DNA of 64,000 bases from DASVTR01 sp036387475. GTDB lineage: Bacteria > Acidobacteriota > Blastocatellia > Pyrinomonadales > Pyrinomonadaceae. Where the stretch lies: the NCBI GenBank assembly GCA_036387475.1, contig DASVTR010000018.1, positions 186,001 to 250,000 on the forward strand, in the 5' to 3' direction. The stretch's first letter is position 1. Each line of letters opens with the position of its first letter. The position numbers and the translations under genes were made by a program. Positions 1-8,829 of the stretch are shown here, one piece after another. Below the pieces are notes generated by a model. The model did not search any database. It had not been told where the DNA came from and saw only the letters and a list, made by a program, of their open reading frames with translations.

Positions 1-97
1 CTCCGCGCAACTCAATCGCACGCTCAAGGCGCAACATGAGCCGCGCTTGCGGCCCGCTCCCCGTTGATTCAAACGCCACTTCCTGCACCGTTTCCAT
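1..97 (-). CDS. 5' fragment of a protein, possibly an RsbW-type anti-sigma kinase
   Basis: An ATG at 95-97 opens a frame (METVQEVAFESTGSG...) that stays open for 32 codons to the window edge. An AAAGGA stands upstream. It starts 18 nt after the stop of the STAS-domain gene on the same strand, so the two are probably one operon. An ATP-binding anti-sigma kinase commonly follows an anti-anti-sigma gene, but too little sequence is present to identify the protein; the function is inferred from position only. Confidence 0.45.
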   Translation of the reverse strand, partial: METVQEVAFESTGSGPQARLMLRLERAIELRG

Positions 98-115
98 ATT
101 ATTTTAAGAATCCTT

Positions 116-469
116 TTAGACAGCCTTTTCGAGCGCTGCCTGCTCCGTTTCAAACACGTCGAATGACTTGAGCACGTTCGTTATTTTCATAATCCCGTAA
201 ATCTGCGAAGGAATATCGGAGAGCCGCAAGGCAGCGTCATGGCGCGTCGCCGTGACAAGGCAGGCGACCAATTCACCTATCCCTGCACTGTCAACGCGGC
301 GGCACTGGCTCATGTTAATCACCAACAAGCGACGCCCCGCCTCGATCTTTTTGCGTACCATCTCAAGCAAACGTTCCTTGTCGCTGCCGACCGTTAGCTC
401 GCCGATGATGTCTATGACGGCGGCCTCATTCGCTTCACGCTCGCCGAGTTCGAGTTTGTTGATCGTCAT
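116..469 (-). CDS. STAS-domain anti-sigma factor antagonist (RsbV/SpoIIAA-like)
   Basis: 117 aa beginning MTINKLEL; the frame runs further upstream, but this ATG has a GGGAG upstream and the extra 41 residues look non-coding. The protein is a single STAS domain: an early strand (AAVIDIIGELTVGS), a middle strand-turn (LLVINMSQCRRVDSAGIGELV) containing the DSAG serine that partner kinases phosphorylate in this family, and a C-terminal helix. Members release a sigma factor by binding the anti-sigma kinase when unphosphorylated. The following gene at the window edge may be that kinase. The target sigma factor is not visible. Confidence 0.88.
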   Translation of the reverse strand: MTINKLELGEREANEAAVIDIIGELTVGSDKERLLEMVRKKIEAGRRLLVINMSQCRRVDSAGIGELVACLVTATRHDAALRLSDIPSQIYGIMKITNVLKSFDVFETEQAALEKAV

Positions 470-563
470 GCTGCGTGCTCCCTGCGAGAAGTCCCAAGAG
501 AAGATTGCTTGTCGAGCAGAAACGAAAATATACTCGATTTTGTTGCAACACAGAAGACAGAAG

Positions 564-671
564 AAAGGCAAAAGGTAAAAGTAAAAAGGCAAAAGCGAGG
601 CCGCAAACCACTTTTATTAAAAATGCTTTCAGCCTCCCTTTAACCTTTTACCTTTTTACCTTTTGCCTTTC
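564..671. repeat. Heptamer hairpin, GGCAAAA word set (element E1)
   Basis: The left arm is a run of 7-bp words (GGCAAAA, GGTAAAA, GTAAAAA, GGCAAAA). The right arm is its complement (CCTTTTACC...TTTTGCC). The centre holds GCAAACCACTTTTATT, close to the centre of the GGAGTCA-type elements. It separates the divergent STAS and 837 genes. Confidence 0.85.
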
Positions 672-676
672 GTTGC

Positions 677-706
677 TTGACGTTCGTTTCGGCGCGTCCG
701 TAGAAT
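677..706 (+). promoter_or_regulatory. Sigma70-like promoter for the gene at 837
   Basis: TTGACG at 677-682 and TAGAAT at 701-706 are separated by 18 bp. They lie about 130 bp upstream of the start at 837, just outside the E1 hairpin and pointing toward that gene. No other signal in this gap is as good. Confidence 0.45.
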
Positions 707-836
707 ACTTTGCAGTTCCCTTTCGGAAATCATAAAGCGCGTGCAGCGCTTTGCTGGCAGAAGAGATGCGCCGCCAGCGTGCGGCGTCGCTTGTGACGCG
801 CGAATGCAGATGCGCTCTTGAGGAGTGAGAACGAAG

Positions 837-1274
837 ATGAGCAGTCCATACGACCCCGATCATGACCCGCAAAAAGACGAGCCGATTGACGATCTGATGC
901 TGCCCGAAGAGCAGCCGGAGCACAACAACGAAAGGGCACGCACGGCGACGAGCGTACGCGAGATGGCTTCGCGGATTCCCGAATCCTTAAGCGCCATCGG
1001 ACGCGACATCAGCCGCACCATCGAGCGCGCCATCTCCGCCAAGGACGACTACGTTGTGGCCGTCAAAGTCTCACACGAGGCACAGGAGAAGCTGGAGCAG
1101 TTGGTTCAGGCGGGAGTCTTTCGCAGCCGGGCGGAAGCCGCAGCCTTTCTGATTGACGAAGGCATCAAGACGCAATCGGCCCTCTTCGACCGCGTGCAGC
1201 AGAAGCTCTCCGAAATCGAGCGCCTGCGCGCAGAATTGCGCGGCATGATTAACGAAGGAAAGCCCGAAGTTTAA
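837..1274 (+). CDS. Ribbon-helix-helix-like small protein of unknown role
   Basis: 145 aa. The ATG at 837 is preferred over an in-frame GTG at 825 because GGAG at 821-824 is placed for the ATG. Residues 1-35 are acidic and probably disordered. From about 70 a strand-helix-helix pattern appears (VVAVKVSHEAQEKLEQLV, then FRSRAEAAAFLIDEGI) that resembles CopG/Arc-type domains, followed by a C-terminal helix rich in Glu/Arg (about 120-140). It may bind DNA or act as an antitoxin-like regulator; no partner toxin is adjacent. A family name cannot be given from sequence alone. Confidence 0.7.
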   Translation: MSSPYDPDHDPQKDEPIDDLMLPEEQPEHNNERARTATSVREMASRIPESLSAIGRDISRTIERAISAKDDYVVAVKVSHEAQEKLEQLVQAGVFRSRAEAAAFLIDEGIKTQSALFDRVQQKLSEIERLRAELRGMINEGKPEV

Positions 1275-1473
1275 AATTTGGCGGCTGAGACTCTGAAACT
1301 CAATGGAGAAGCTCCGGCCTGAAACTTTTTAATTACCCGCACGTTTAAACAAGCTTGCTTTTCATCGTTTGTTTTCGACAGGCGTGACTACCCCCACACC
1401 GCACGCTCGCGGGCGGCTACGCGCTCATCAGAGAGAAAGTGTCTCAGACTGTCTTTATCGAGGAAAAGGTTTA

Positions 1474-3087
1474 ATGAAACGCTTAGCAATCAAGTTTACC
1501 ACCGCCGTCCTACTCGTTGCGGCGCTTGGCGCAATCGCTCTCGCGCAACAAGCGCGCACAGGCCAGACGAATACGAGTAGCAATCAAAATCAATCGAGGT
1601 CAAACGTGTCACAGACATTTCAGCTTCCACGCACGCCCGTCGAGCAGTTTACGCTCAAGAACGGCCTGCGCGTCATCTTGAGCGAAGACCACGCCGTCCC
1701 CGTAGTCTCCGTCGCCGTCTACTACGATACCGGCTCGCGCAATGAAAAGCAGGGCCGCACAGGTTTTGCGCATCTCTTCGAGCACATGATGTTTCAAGGC
1801 TCTGAGAACGTGCCGAAGGCCGCGCACTTTCAGTTCATCTCAAACGCAGGCGGGACGATGAACGGCACAACGTCGTCTGAACGCACCAACTATTTTGAGA
1901 CGCTGCCCGCCAATCAATTGCCGCTCGCGCTCTGGCTCGAATCCGACCGTATGCGCTCGCTCAAGGTAACGCAGGAGAATCTTGATAATCAGCGCAAGGC
2001 CGTACAGGAAGAGAAACGCCTGCGCGTTGATAATCAGCCATACGTTCCGGCGTTCCTGCGGATTGACGAGTTGATTTTCAAGAACCCTGCAAACTCGCAT
2101 TCGACCATCGGCTCGATGGAAGATTTGGACGCGGCGACGGTCGAAGACGTGCAGGAGTTTTTCCGTATCTACTACGCGCCGAATAACGCCGTGCTCACCA
2201 TCGTCGGCGATTTCGATTCAAAGGAAGCGCGCTCACTGGTCGAGAAATACTTCGGCAGCATTCCGCGCCAGCCAGCACCGCCCGCCGTCGATGTCTCAGA
2301 ACCGACGGAGGTAGCGCAGCGGCAGGAAAGCTTTTACGACCGCTTCGCGCCGCTTCCGGGCTTCATGCTCGCATGGAAGATTCCGGCCCGCCGCACGCAG
2401 GATTATTACCCTATCGCGCTGGCAAGTTCCCTGCTGGCCGAAGGCGAAAGCTCGCGCCTTTATCAAAAACTGGTCAAGGGCGAGGAATCGGTCGTCCAGA
2501 TTCAAAGCAATATAGACGAGCGGCGTGGGCCAAGCGCGGCCTTCATCTTCGCCATTCCGAAGCCGGGCAAGGAGATAGCGCAGATTCGGCAGGCGATTAT
2601 GGCCGAAATCAAGAAACTCGCGACCGATGGGCCAACCGCAGAGGAGATGGAAAAGCTGCATAACAATCTGCGCAACGATGCCGTCCGCGCTCGTCAATCT
2701 TCGCTCTTTCGCGCGCAACGTCTCGCAGAGTTTGCTCTTTACGACGGCGACCCCAATCTCTTCAACACAGAGCTTGACCGTTACCTGAGCGTGACACCTG
2801 CACAAATCAAGGAAGCGGCGGCGCGTTATCTGGACACGGACAATCGCGTGATGATGGAGATTGTGCCGGGACGCGGCGCTGAAAAGCCTGCGGCCACAGC
2901 GCAGCCTTCGGGCGTCTCGACGCAGCCCGGCGCGCCCGCGCCGCAAGTACCAGCAAAACCGGAGGCGCAACCCGCATCAACACCAACGCAGGCTATCAAG
3001 CCTCCGATGGCACAGCCCGCGCAGCCACAGCAGCCAGCCGATGCACCCAAACAGACAGAACCCGGCGCGCAACCCAAACGTCCATGA
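1474..3087 (+). CDS. M16 family zinc metallopeptidase, catalytic subunit (pitrilysin-like, secreted)
   Basis: 537 aa from the ATG at 1474 (AAAGG upstream); the frame is open further 5' but lacks a signal. Residues 1-24 form a signal peptide (MKRLAIKFTTAVLLVAALG), so it is exported. The inverted zinc motif HLFEH of M16 peptidases is present (HxxEH, with catalytic Glu), in the context GFAHLFEHMMFQGSE, and the SRLYQKLVKGE region marks the second half. The C-terminal 60 residues are Pro/Ala/Gln-rich and probably disordered. The next gene encodes a second M16 protein without HxxEH, so they likely form a heterodimeric peptidase in the periplasm. Substrate unknown. Confidence 0.92.
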   Translation: MKRLAIKFTTAVLLVAALGAIALAQQARTGQTNTSSNQNQSRSNVSQTFQLPRTPVEQFTLKNGLRVILSEDHAVPVVSVAVYYDTGSRNEKQGRTGFAHLFEHMMFQGSENVPKAAHFQFISNAGGTMNGTTSSERTNYFETLPANQLPLALWLESDRMRSLKVTQENLDNQRKAVQEEKRLRVDNQPYVPAFLRIDELIFKNPANSHSTIGSMEDLDAATVEDVQEFFRIYYAPNNAVLTIVGDFDSKEARSLVEKYFGSIPRQPAPPAVDVSEPTEVAQRQESFYDRFAPLPGFMLAWKIPARRTQDYYPIALASSLLAEGESSRLYQKLVKGEESVVQIQSNIDERRGPSAAFIFAIPKPGKEIAQIRQAIMAEIKKLATDGPTAEEMEKLHNNLRNDAVRARQSSLFRAQRLAEFALYDGDPNLFNTELDRYLSVTPAQIKEAAARYLDTDNRVMMEIVPGRGAEKPAATAQPSGVSTQPGAPAPQVPAKPEAQPASTPTQAIKPPMAQPAQPQQPADAPKQTEPGAQPKRP

Positions 3088-3102
3088 GCGAGCAAGGAGA
3101 AG

Positions 3103-4929
3103 ATGGTCATAATGTTGCTGAGAATTTGTAGATTGATGAGCGTCGCACTTGCCGTCGGCGGCGCGTTTACCCTGACGATTAACGCACAAACCATGAACCA
3201 AACAGAAGAATTTCGCCGACAGGCTCCGCCGCCTCTTTCGTCCAAGCCGCTCACCATTCCGAAGCCTTACGAGACGACGCTCGCCAACGGCTTGCAAGTC
3301 GTCATCGTCGAAGATACTCGATTGCCGCTCGTCAGCTATCGTCTGGCCTTCCGCACAGGCTCGGCCAATGACCCTGCGGATTTGCCCGGCCTTTCATCGC
3401 TGATGGCAGACTTGCTCAACGAGGGAACGGAGACGCGCACGAGCAAGCAGATTGCAGACGAAGTAGCACGCCTCGGCGCGACCTTGAACGCCGGGGTCAA
3501 TTCCGACTATACGACCGTTGCGGCTTCCGCTCTTTCGGTTTACGGCGATCAGATTTTAGACTTGCTGGCGGATGTCGCGCTGCGCCCGTCGTTTCCGGCA
3601 AACGAGTTGGAGCTTTCAAGGCAGAATCGCAAACAGGGATTAATCGCGCAGCGAGCACAGCCGTCGTTTCTCGCCAGCGAACGCCTCTCGCGCATCATCT
3701 TCGGCCAGCATCCTTACGCGACCATCTCGGCCACGCCGGAATCGCTCGACGCGATGACGCGCGATAAGCTGATGAGCTTTCATCGCTCTATGTTCATCCC
3801 GAACAACGCTGTGCTGCTCGTCGTCGGCAATGTCAAGCGCGACGCCGTGCTGAAACGCGTCAACGATCTTTTCGGCAAGTGGGCCAAGGGACAGGCGGCG
3901 ACTGAAAATTTCCCTGCTCCGCCCGCACGCAACGCACGCGCCGTTTACATAGTTGACCGCCCCGGCTCGGCGCAGTCCAATATCGTTATCGCCAACACGT
4001 CTATCAATCGCGCCAGCCCGGATTATTTCCCGATGCTCGTCATGCACACGGTGCTCGGCGCAAACGCTTCGTCGCGTCTGTTTATGAATCTGCGCGAAGC
4101 GAAGGGCTACACCTACGGCGCTTATTCAAATCTGGACACGCGCCGCTTTGCCGGAACGTTTCGCTCGACCGCCGAAGTCCGCACGCCCGTCACGGGCGCA
4201 TCGCTCAAAGAGTTTTTCTACGAGCTTGAGCGCATACGCACAGAGCCTGTCTCCGAGAAAGAAATCAGAGACGCGAAGGCGTATCTCACGGGCGTCTTTC
4301 CCATTCGCATAGAGACGCAGGAAGGCTTGATTGACCAGTTCGTGCAAATCAAGATGTACGGGCTGCCAGCAGACTACTTGCAGACCTACCGCGAGCGCGT
4401 CAACAGTGTGACCGCCGCTGAAATTCAGCGTGTCGCCAATCAAAACGTGACGCCAGACAAGGTCGCCATCGTCATCGTCGGCGATGCCGCCGCCGTCTCA
4501 GACCAGATTAAGCCGTATGCTCAAACCGTAGAGCTTTACGACATTTCCGGCAAGCGTATGGAGATGAGCAATACGAGCGGCAACAACACTGCGAAGACGA
4601 CGACCGGCAGCACCGGCAGTCCCGCCAGCTTTGTCGGCTCATGGTCGCTGACCATTACCGCGCCGAACGGGCAAACGCTGCCCGCCACGTTGACCATGAA
4701 GCAGGAAGGTCAGGGCTTGAACGGCTCTGTGCAAACGCAGTTGGGCCAGGCCACCTTAAGCGAGATTAATCTCAACGGCAGCAGCTTTAACGCCAATCTC
4801 AAATTGGACGCGCGCGGCCAGATTATGGAAGGCAAGGTCAACGGCAGCGTCGAGACAGACAAGATGAAGGGCGAAATCAACCTACAAAACTTTCCACCGC
4901 TCCCCTTCACCGGAACACGCGATAAATAA
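3103..4929 (+). CDS. M16 family peptidase-like protein, non-catalytic partner
   Basis: 608 aa, starting 15 nt after the upstream peptidase gene. AAGGAG at 3094-3099 lies 3 nt before the ATG at 3103 and 12 nt before the ATG at 3112; the second start gives a better signal peptide (MLLRICRLMSVALAVGG). The HxxEH site is replaced (GLSSLMADLLNEGTETR), but the glycine-rich and Arg/Tyr region of the substrate-binding half is kept (SRLFMNLREAKGYTYGAYS). Known M16B pairs combine one HxxEH subunit with one carrying this R/Y motif. Residues about 510-608 add an unusual domain (SFVGSWSLTITAPNGQ...), probably a beta-rich extension. Confidence 0.9.
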   Translation: MVIMLLRICRLMSVALAVGGAFTLTINAQTMNQTEEFRRQAPPPLSSKPLTIPKPYETTLANGLQVVIVEDTRLPLVSYRLAFRTGSANDPADLPGLSSLMADLLNEGTETRTSKQIADEVARLGATLNAGVNSDYTTVAASALSVYGDQILDLLADVALRPSFPANELELSRQNRKQGLIAQRAQPSFLASERLSRIIFGQHPYATISATPESLDAMTRDKLMSFHRSMFIPNNAVLLVVGNVKRDAVLKRVNDLFGKWAKGQAATENFPAPPARNARAVYIVDRPGSAQSNIVIANTSINRASPDYFPMLVMHTVLGANASSRLFMNLREAKGYTYGAYSNLDTRRFAGTFRSTAEVRTPVTGASLKEFFYELERIRTEPVSEKEIRDAKAYLTGVFPIRIETQEGLIDQFVQIKMYGLPADYLQTYRERVNSVTAAEIQRVANQNVTPDKVAIVIVGDAAAVSDQIKPYAQTVELYDISGKRMEMSNTSGNNTAKTTTGSTGSPASFVGSWSLTITAPNGQTLPATLTMKQEGQGLNGSVQTQLGQATLSEINLNGSSFNANLKLDARGQIMEGKVNGSVETDKMKGEINLQNFPPLPFTGTRDK

Positions 4930-4930
4930 A

Positions 4931-5018
4931 CGATGAACGCGGAACGATGAACGATGAACGATGAACTATCAAGAGCTTGTCTTTCATTCCGCGTTCATCG
5001 TTCCTCGTTCATCGTTCA
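4931..5018. repeat. Heptamer hairpin, CGATGAA word set (element E2)
   Basis: Words CGATGAA, CGCGGAA, CGATGAA, CGATGAA, CGATGAA form the left arm and the complement the right. The centre (CAAGAGCTTGTCTTTCATTC) is nearly the same in elements E14, E16 and E21. It begins 1 nt after the M16 stop codon. Confidence 0.9.
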
Positions 5019-5019
5019 C

Positions 5020-5056
5020 AAAAAAGCCGCCCGGCATGAACTCACATACCGGGCGG
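5020..5056 (-). terminator. Rho-independent terminator of the Ycf48-like gene
   Basis: On the minus strand CCGCCCGG and CCGGGCGG pair across a 14-nt loop and are followed by CTTTTTT. It ends transcription coming from the gene at 5198-6190. It lies next to element E2, which marks the end of the converging M16 operon. Confidence 0.85.
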
Positions 5057-5197
5057 TAAATCACAGGAGGAATCGAATGTTACCTGAGTTTCCCCATTTA
5101 GTCTCAGGTTAACTTTGCCAATTTCTCTGATGCCTGAGTCTCGGCCTTCGGTTGCTTGCCGCCAACGCCCTTCGCTAAACGCCGCTCCACTCAAGCT
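5057..5197. other. Intergenic stretch with a second hairpin
   Basis: Between the terminator and the Ycf48-like stop codon there is an inverted repeat (ACCTGAG at 5082, CTCAGGT at 5103). A plus-strand AGGAGG with an ATG 6 nt later opens only an 11-codon frame (5077-5112). The stretch could be the 3' UTR of the minus-strand gene or a small RNA; no known RNA family is recognised. Confidence 0.35.
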
Positions 5198-6190
5198 TTA
5201 CCTGACGTAGCGAAGAACCGTCCCGTCGCCGCCGACGGCCCAGCCGTTCTCTTTATCGAAAAAGAGCGCGTAGAGATTCTGCTTTGTGCTGCTCTCCTGC
5301 CGCACCCACGTCGCGCCGCCATCCGAAGAACGCAGGATGACACCGCCGCGCCCGACAATCCAGCCATCCGTGTCATCAACAAATTGCACGCTCAGCAGCG
5401 TGTTGCGTACCGGCGGCTCAACTGTAAACCAGGTCTCGCCGCCGTCCGTCGTGCGTAGAATCGTGCCCTGCTTGCCGACGACCCAGCCGACGCGGTCGTT
5501 GCGAAAATCAACGTGATAGAGCGTGGCCTTGAGGTTAGAGTTTTGCGGCGTCCATGTTTCGCCGCCGTCCGTCGTGTGCAGGATTGTGCCGCCGTCGCCG
5601 ACAATCCAGCCGCGTTTGTCGCTAACGAAATCAAGGTGAATCAACTCTTCTTTGGTCGGCATACGCTGGCGCTGCCAGGACGTGCCGCCATCGTTTGTGT
5701 AGAGCACTAGGCTATCGACCACCACGTCGTCGCGGCTGATTGAGCCGACGACCCAGCCCTTCTTCTTACCGGAAAAACGCACGCTGTAAAGCTCCGGCAG
5801 CGCGCCGCCGAAGTCTGAGGCGAAATAGCGGCGCAACTCTTTCCACGTTCGCCCGCTGTTGTCCGTGCTGAAGATGCTGTTACCGGCGACGATGTAGCCG
5901 TCCTCTTTATTACGAAAGTAGAGGTCGTTAACAGCGTCCTTCGTCTCTATGGGCTGCGGTGTCCAGGTGCGCCCGCCATCGGCAGTGTAGCTGACGAATC
6001 CCTCATCGCCCGCCACCCAGCCGCGCTTGGTGTCTGCGAAAAAGACTGCGTTTAAATCTTTCCCCGGCTGGCCGCGCCGCACCCCCGACCAGCCTTCCTG
6101 CGCGAAGCTGCTGTGCGCCGCAAGACTCGCCAGCAGCAGAACACAGGCCAGCCAACACCAGCTGGTTCGCAACGCCGCTCTGATCCTCAT
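5198..6190 (-). CDS. Ycf48-like secreted beta-propeller protein
   Basis: 330 aa with a signal peptide (residues 1-30, hydrophobic run CWLACVLLLASLAAHSSFA). The rest is about six repeats of a 40-45-residue unit with the pattern GW(V/I)VG...G(T/V)IL-TTDGG-TW, typical of the Ycf48/BNR seven-bladed propeller family. In cyanobacteria Ycf48 assists photosystem II assembly; in non-phototrophs the relatives are exported proteins of unknown role, and nothing here is photosynthetic. The gene stands alone, followed by a clear terminator. Confidence 0.85.
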   Translation of the reverse strand: MRIRAALRTSWCWLACVLLLASLAAHSSFAQEGWSGVRRGQPGKDLNAVFFADTKRGWVAGDEGFVSYTADGGRTWTPQPIETKDAVNDLYFRNKEDGYIVAGNSIFSTDNSGRTWKELRRYFASDFGGALPELYSVRFSGKKKGWVVGSISRDDVVVDSLVLYTNDGGTSWQRQRMPTKEELIHLDFVSDKRGWIVGDGGTILHTTDGGETWTPQNSNLKATLYHVDFRNDRVGWVVGKQGTILRTTDGGETWFTVEPPVRNTLLSVQFVDDTDGWIVGRGGVILRSSDGGATWVRQESSTKQNLYALFFDKENGWAVGGDGTVLRYVR

Positions 6191-6333
6191 TTAGCTTTCT
6201 CCAAGACGTTGAGCCTGCAAGCGCGAGGGCCGGAACAACTGCGGCGCTCGCCGCCCCTTTATGTTCAGCAAAGTTATCAATGCCCTGAATTATCCCCGGC
6301 TCTTGTACACGAACTCATGGCCTAAAGACAAGA

Positions 6334-6377
6334 CTTGAAGCCCGCGCTTCACAAAATCCGAAGGCGCGGGCTTCAAG
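6334..6377. terminator. GC-rich inverted repeat downstream of the VIT/VWA gene
   Basis: CTTGAAGCCCGCGC... and its near-complement (one inserted base) flank a 9-nt loop. It lies between the VIT/VWA stop codon (6417) and the Ycf48-like start (6190). It lacks a strong T-run, so it may be a REP-like stem that stops transcription or protects the mRNA 3' end. Confidence 0.5.
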
Positions 6378-6416
6378 CATCAAAGGGACGAACCGTCGCC
6401 CGTCAAGGGCTATCCT

Positions 6417-8681
6417 TTACGGAGTTGCAGCGTTGACACGGTAGACGCGTCCGTCGAGGATGACCGTGACGCGTTCGCCGAGCGCGAAGAACTCCGCCAG
6501 CTTTGGTTCGCGTTTGAGCAGCGCGAAGTAAGCCTCGCTGCCGAATTCGAGCACCGTCTCCGGCAGTCTGGCATCCGCCTTGAACTCGGCGTCAGTCCAG
6601 ACGCCTTCGCGCAGGTAGAACGTCTTGCCGCCGACGTTGCGCACAGCAGATGATAACTCATTATCCTTATCCAGACGGCTGGCGTCCTGCTGCTCGCGCG
6701 CACGCTTGCTCTGCTGGACAGCCGCCTCGCCGGTCGTGGCTTTAGCCGCGCTCGGCGTGACGCCGTAAAGCGACTGTGTGCTGCGCTGAGTCGGAAGGTT
6801 ATCCACCGTTCGGCCCATGACGTTGCCGCTTCGGTCGCGGCGAGTGCCGCCCGTAACGTCAGCGCCGCCTGCGTTCGTCACCGTGGCGGGCTGCGCGCCC
6901 GGCTCAAGCGCCAGATACGAAGTGTAAGGCGTCACGATGCCGTAGCGCGTGCCCAGGTCAACGACCTCGTCGCGCAACTCTTTATTCTCGCCGTTGGTGC
7001 GAATCTGCTCCATCAACCAGCCGACGCGGCGCGTGGCCCACAAGCGAGGAAGAAAGTCGTTGTTATCTTCCCTTAAGGGAAAGCGCAGATTGGCATAGGT
7101 AAACAAGCGACGGTTTTGATTGGTCTTGCCTTCCAGACGCAGATTGATGTTGGTCAGGTCTGCGTGGTTGCGATAGCGACCGATGAGGGTCAGTTGCGTG
7201 CCCTTGAAGAGGTCTGGCATGTCGCGCGGATAAATTAAATCCGTCTCGACGCCGCCCATGTTGAGCACAAGGTCTGTTAAGACCGGATGATTGACCTTGG
7301 CGAAAAAGTTTGAAGCCTTAACTTCCAAGTTCTCTTTCGGCTCGGCGTAATCCGCCGTTCCCTTATTCTCCGCCGCCAGCTTATCGAGCAGCGCAGTGTT
7401 GACATCATAGCCGACGCCGAACGTAAAGAGACGAAGGCCAGCGACGCGTGCCGCGCGCACGTTTTCGACAATCCGGTCTGGCCTCGTCTCGCCGACCGTC
7501 GGCAAGCCGTCCGTCATAAAGACGAGCATTTTGGGGCGCGTGCCGGAATCAAACTGCTTGAGCGCTGCTTGAAGCGCGCCGTTAATGTTCGTGCCGCCCG
7601 TCGCGCGTAAGGATTTGATGAATTCAACTCCGCGCGCTCGCCCGCGAGCATCCGCCGTTATCATTCCGCTTTCCATCAGGCGCTCTTCGCCTGCAAACGA
7701 GACGATGTTGAAACGATCCTGGTCGCGCAGGCTGCCGACGCCAAAGAGCAAGGCCGCACGCGCCTTCTCCATCTTGCCTTCTTCGGCCATAGAACCTGAC
7801 GTATCGAAGACGAAAACGATGTCCTTGGCCGCATACTCCTGCTCGGCCAGTTCGTCCTTCGGCGAGAGCATCAAGAGAAAGTAGCCGTCCTTGCCCGGCT
7901 CGCGGTGCGTCATCAAAGAGAGGCCGAAGTCGTCGCGCGAGAGCGCGTAAAAGAGTTGGAAGTCCTGAAGCTGTCCACCGCCGCTCGTGCCCGAAGTTTC
8001 AAATGAGACGCGTGCGTTGCGCGAGCCGTGATGCGTCAAATCAACCTGATGCGTCGGCGAGTAGATATTGCGAAGAGGCTCTTTGCCTTCGATGTCAACG
8101 CGGCCTGAGACAGTGCCGATTTGTGCCAGATTGTGTCCCGTTCCGAGCGGGTAGCGATAAGAGACCGTGCCGGATTCGGCGCGCAGGACTTGCGTATAAG
8201 TTATTTCCAGTTTCTTGTCCGAGTGCGGAGGGATGGGAAAGATGCTGGCCTGAAACAAGTCTTTTCCGGCGTATTCCAAAAGGCCGGGGTCGCGCTGGCG
8301 GCGCACTATCTCGTCGTAAATCCGCCGCGCTTCTTCGCGCGAGCGCACTTCGCCGACCAACTTGCGGTCGCCGTCCCAGATGGCAAACTCCGTGATTGAA
8401 GCCGCTTCGGGAATCGGAAACAGGTAAGTGCCTTCGAGCGTGGCTCCCGTGTCATTGCGAAAGATTTGTTCGACGTGTGTGGTCGCCACCTGCCCGCTGA
8501 TTTTCGTGTCGAGCTTGATTGATTTGATGGGCAGGGCGCGCGGCAATGTTACTTGCTGCGGCGGGCGTGGGCAGCGGTCGCAGGGACGCGGGACGATAAC
8601 GCCCTGTGACTGTCCGACGATGGCTGTCGCCGCCACAAACAATAGGAATAACAGGCAAACAAAAGCTCTTTTGATTGGCAT
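6417..8681 (-). CDS. VIT and von Willebrand A domain protein, exported
   Basis: 754 aa from the ATG at 8681, which has AGGAGAG in front and starts a signal peptide (MPIKRAFVCLLFLLFVAAT). The VIT domain follows at about 40-160 (TISGQVATTHVEQIF-like strands, then ...GTYLFPIPEAASITEF). The VWA domain at about 270-440 keeps the MIDAS metal site (VFDTSGSM, TGGTNI, MTDGLPTVGE). The C-terminal 250 residues have no recognised domain. Inter-alpha-trypsin-inhibitor-like proteins of this type bind ligands or matrix outside the cell; the ligand is unknown. It appears monocistronic. Confidence 0.9.
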   Translation of the reverse strand: MPIKRAFVCLLFLLFVAATAIVGQSQGVIVPRPCDRCPRPPQQVTLPRALPIKSIKLDTKISGQVATTHVEQIFRNDTGATLEGTYLFPIPEAASITEFAIWDGDRKLVGEVRSREEARRIYDEIVRRQRDPGLLEYAGKDLFQASIFPIPPHSDKKLEITYTQVLRAESGTVSYRYPLGTGHNLAQIGTVSGRVDIEGKEPLRNIYSPTHQVDLTHHGSRNARVSFETSGTSGGGQLQDFQLFYALSRDDFGLSLMTHREPGKDGYFLLMLSPKDELAEQEYAAKDIVFVFDTSGSMAEEGKMEKARAALLFGVGSLRDQDRFNIVSFAGEERLMESGMITADARGRARGVEFIKSLRATGGTNINGALQAALKQFDSGTRPKMLVFMTDGLPTVGETRPDRIVENVRAARVAGLRLFTFGVGYDVNTALLDKLAAENKGTADYAEPKENLEVKASNFFAKVNHPVLTDLVLNMGGVETDLIYPRDMPDLFKGTQLTLIGRYRNHADLTNINLRLEGKTNQNRRLFTYANLRFPLREDNNDFLPRLWATRRVGWLMEQIRTNGENKELRDEVVDLGTRYGIVTPYTSYLALEPGAQPATVTNAGGADVTGGTRRDRSGNVMGRTVDNLPTQRSTQSLYGVTPSAAKATTGEAAVQQSKRAREQQDASRLDKDNELSSAVRNVGGKTFYLREGVWTDAEFKADARLPETVLEFGSEAYFALLKREPKLAEFFALGERVTVILDGRVYRVNAATP

Positions 8682-8829
8682 GACATCTCTCCTCAAAGCT
8701 GTTGATGCGCCGAATCTGAGGCGCGCGTTCAACGGCTAGAACGCCCGCCGCAGCGTTTCTTGCGTAAGCGAGTATGCGAGTAGGCACGCTGATGATACTC
8801 ATTTGTTCCCGTTTTTGCCTACAACGACG

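Noticed and set aside
5077..5112. 11-codon frame after AGGAGG as a gene
   Set aside because: Too short, at the end of converging genes, and inside an inverted repeat; no supporting context.
5198..6190. Photosystem II assembly role for the Ycf48-like protein
   Set aside because: No photosynthesis gene occurs in the window and such propellers are common in non-phototrophs.
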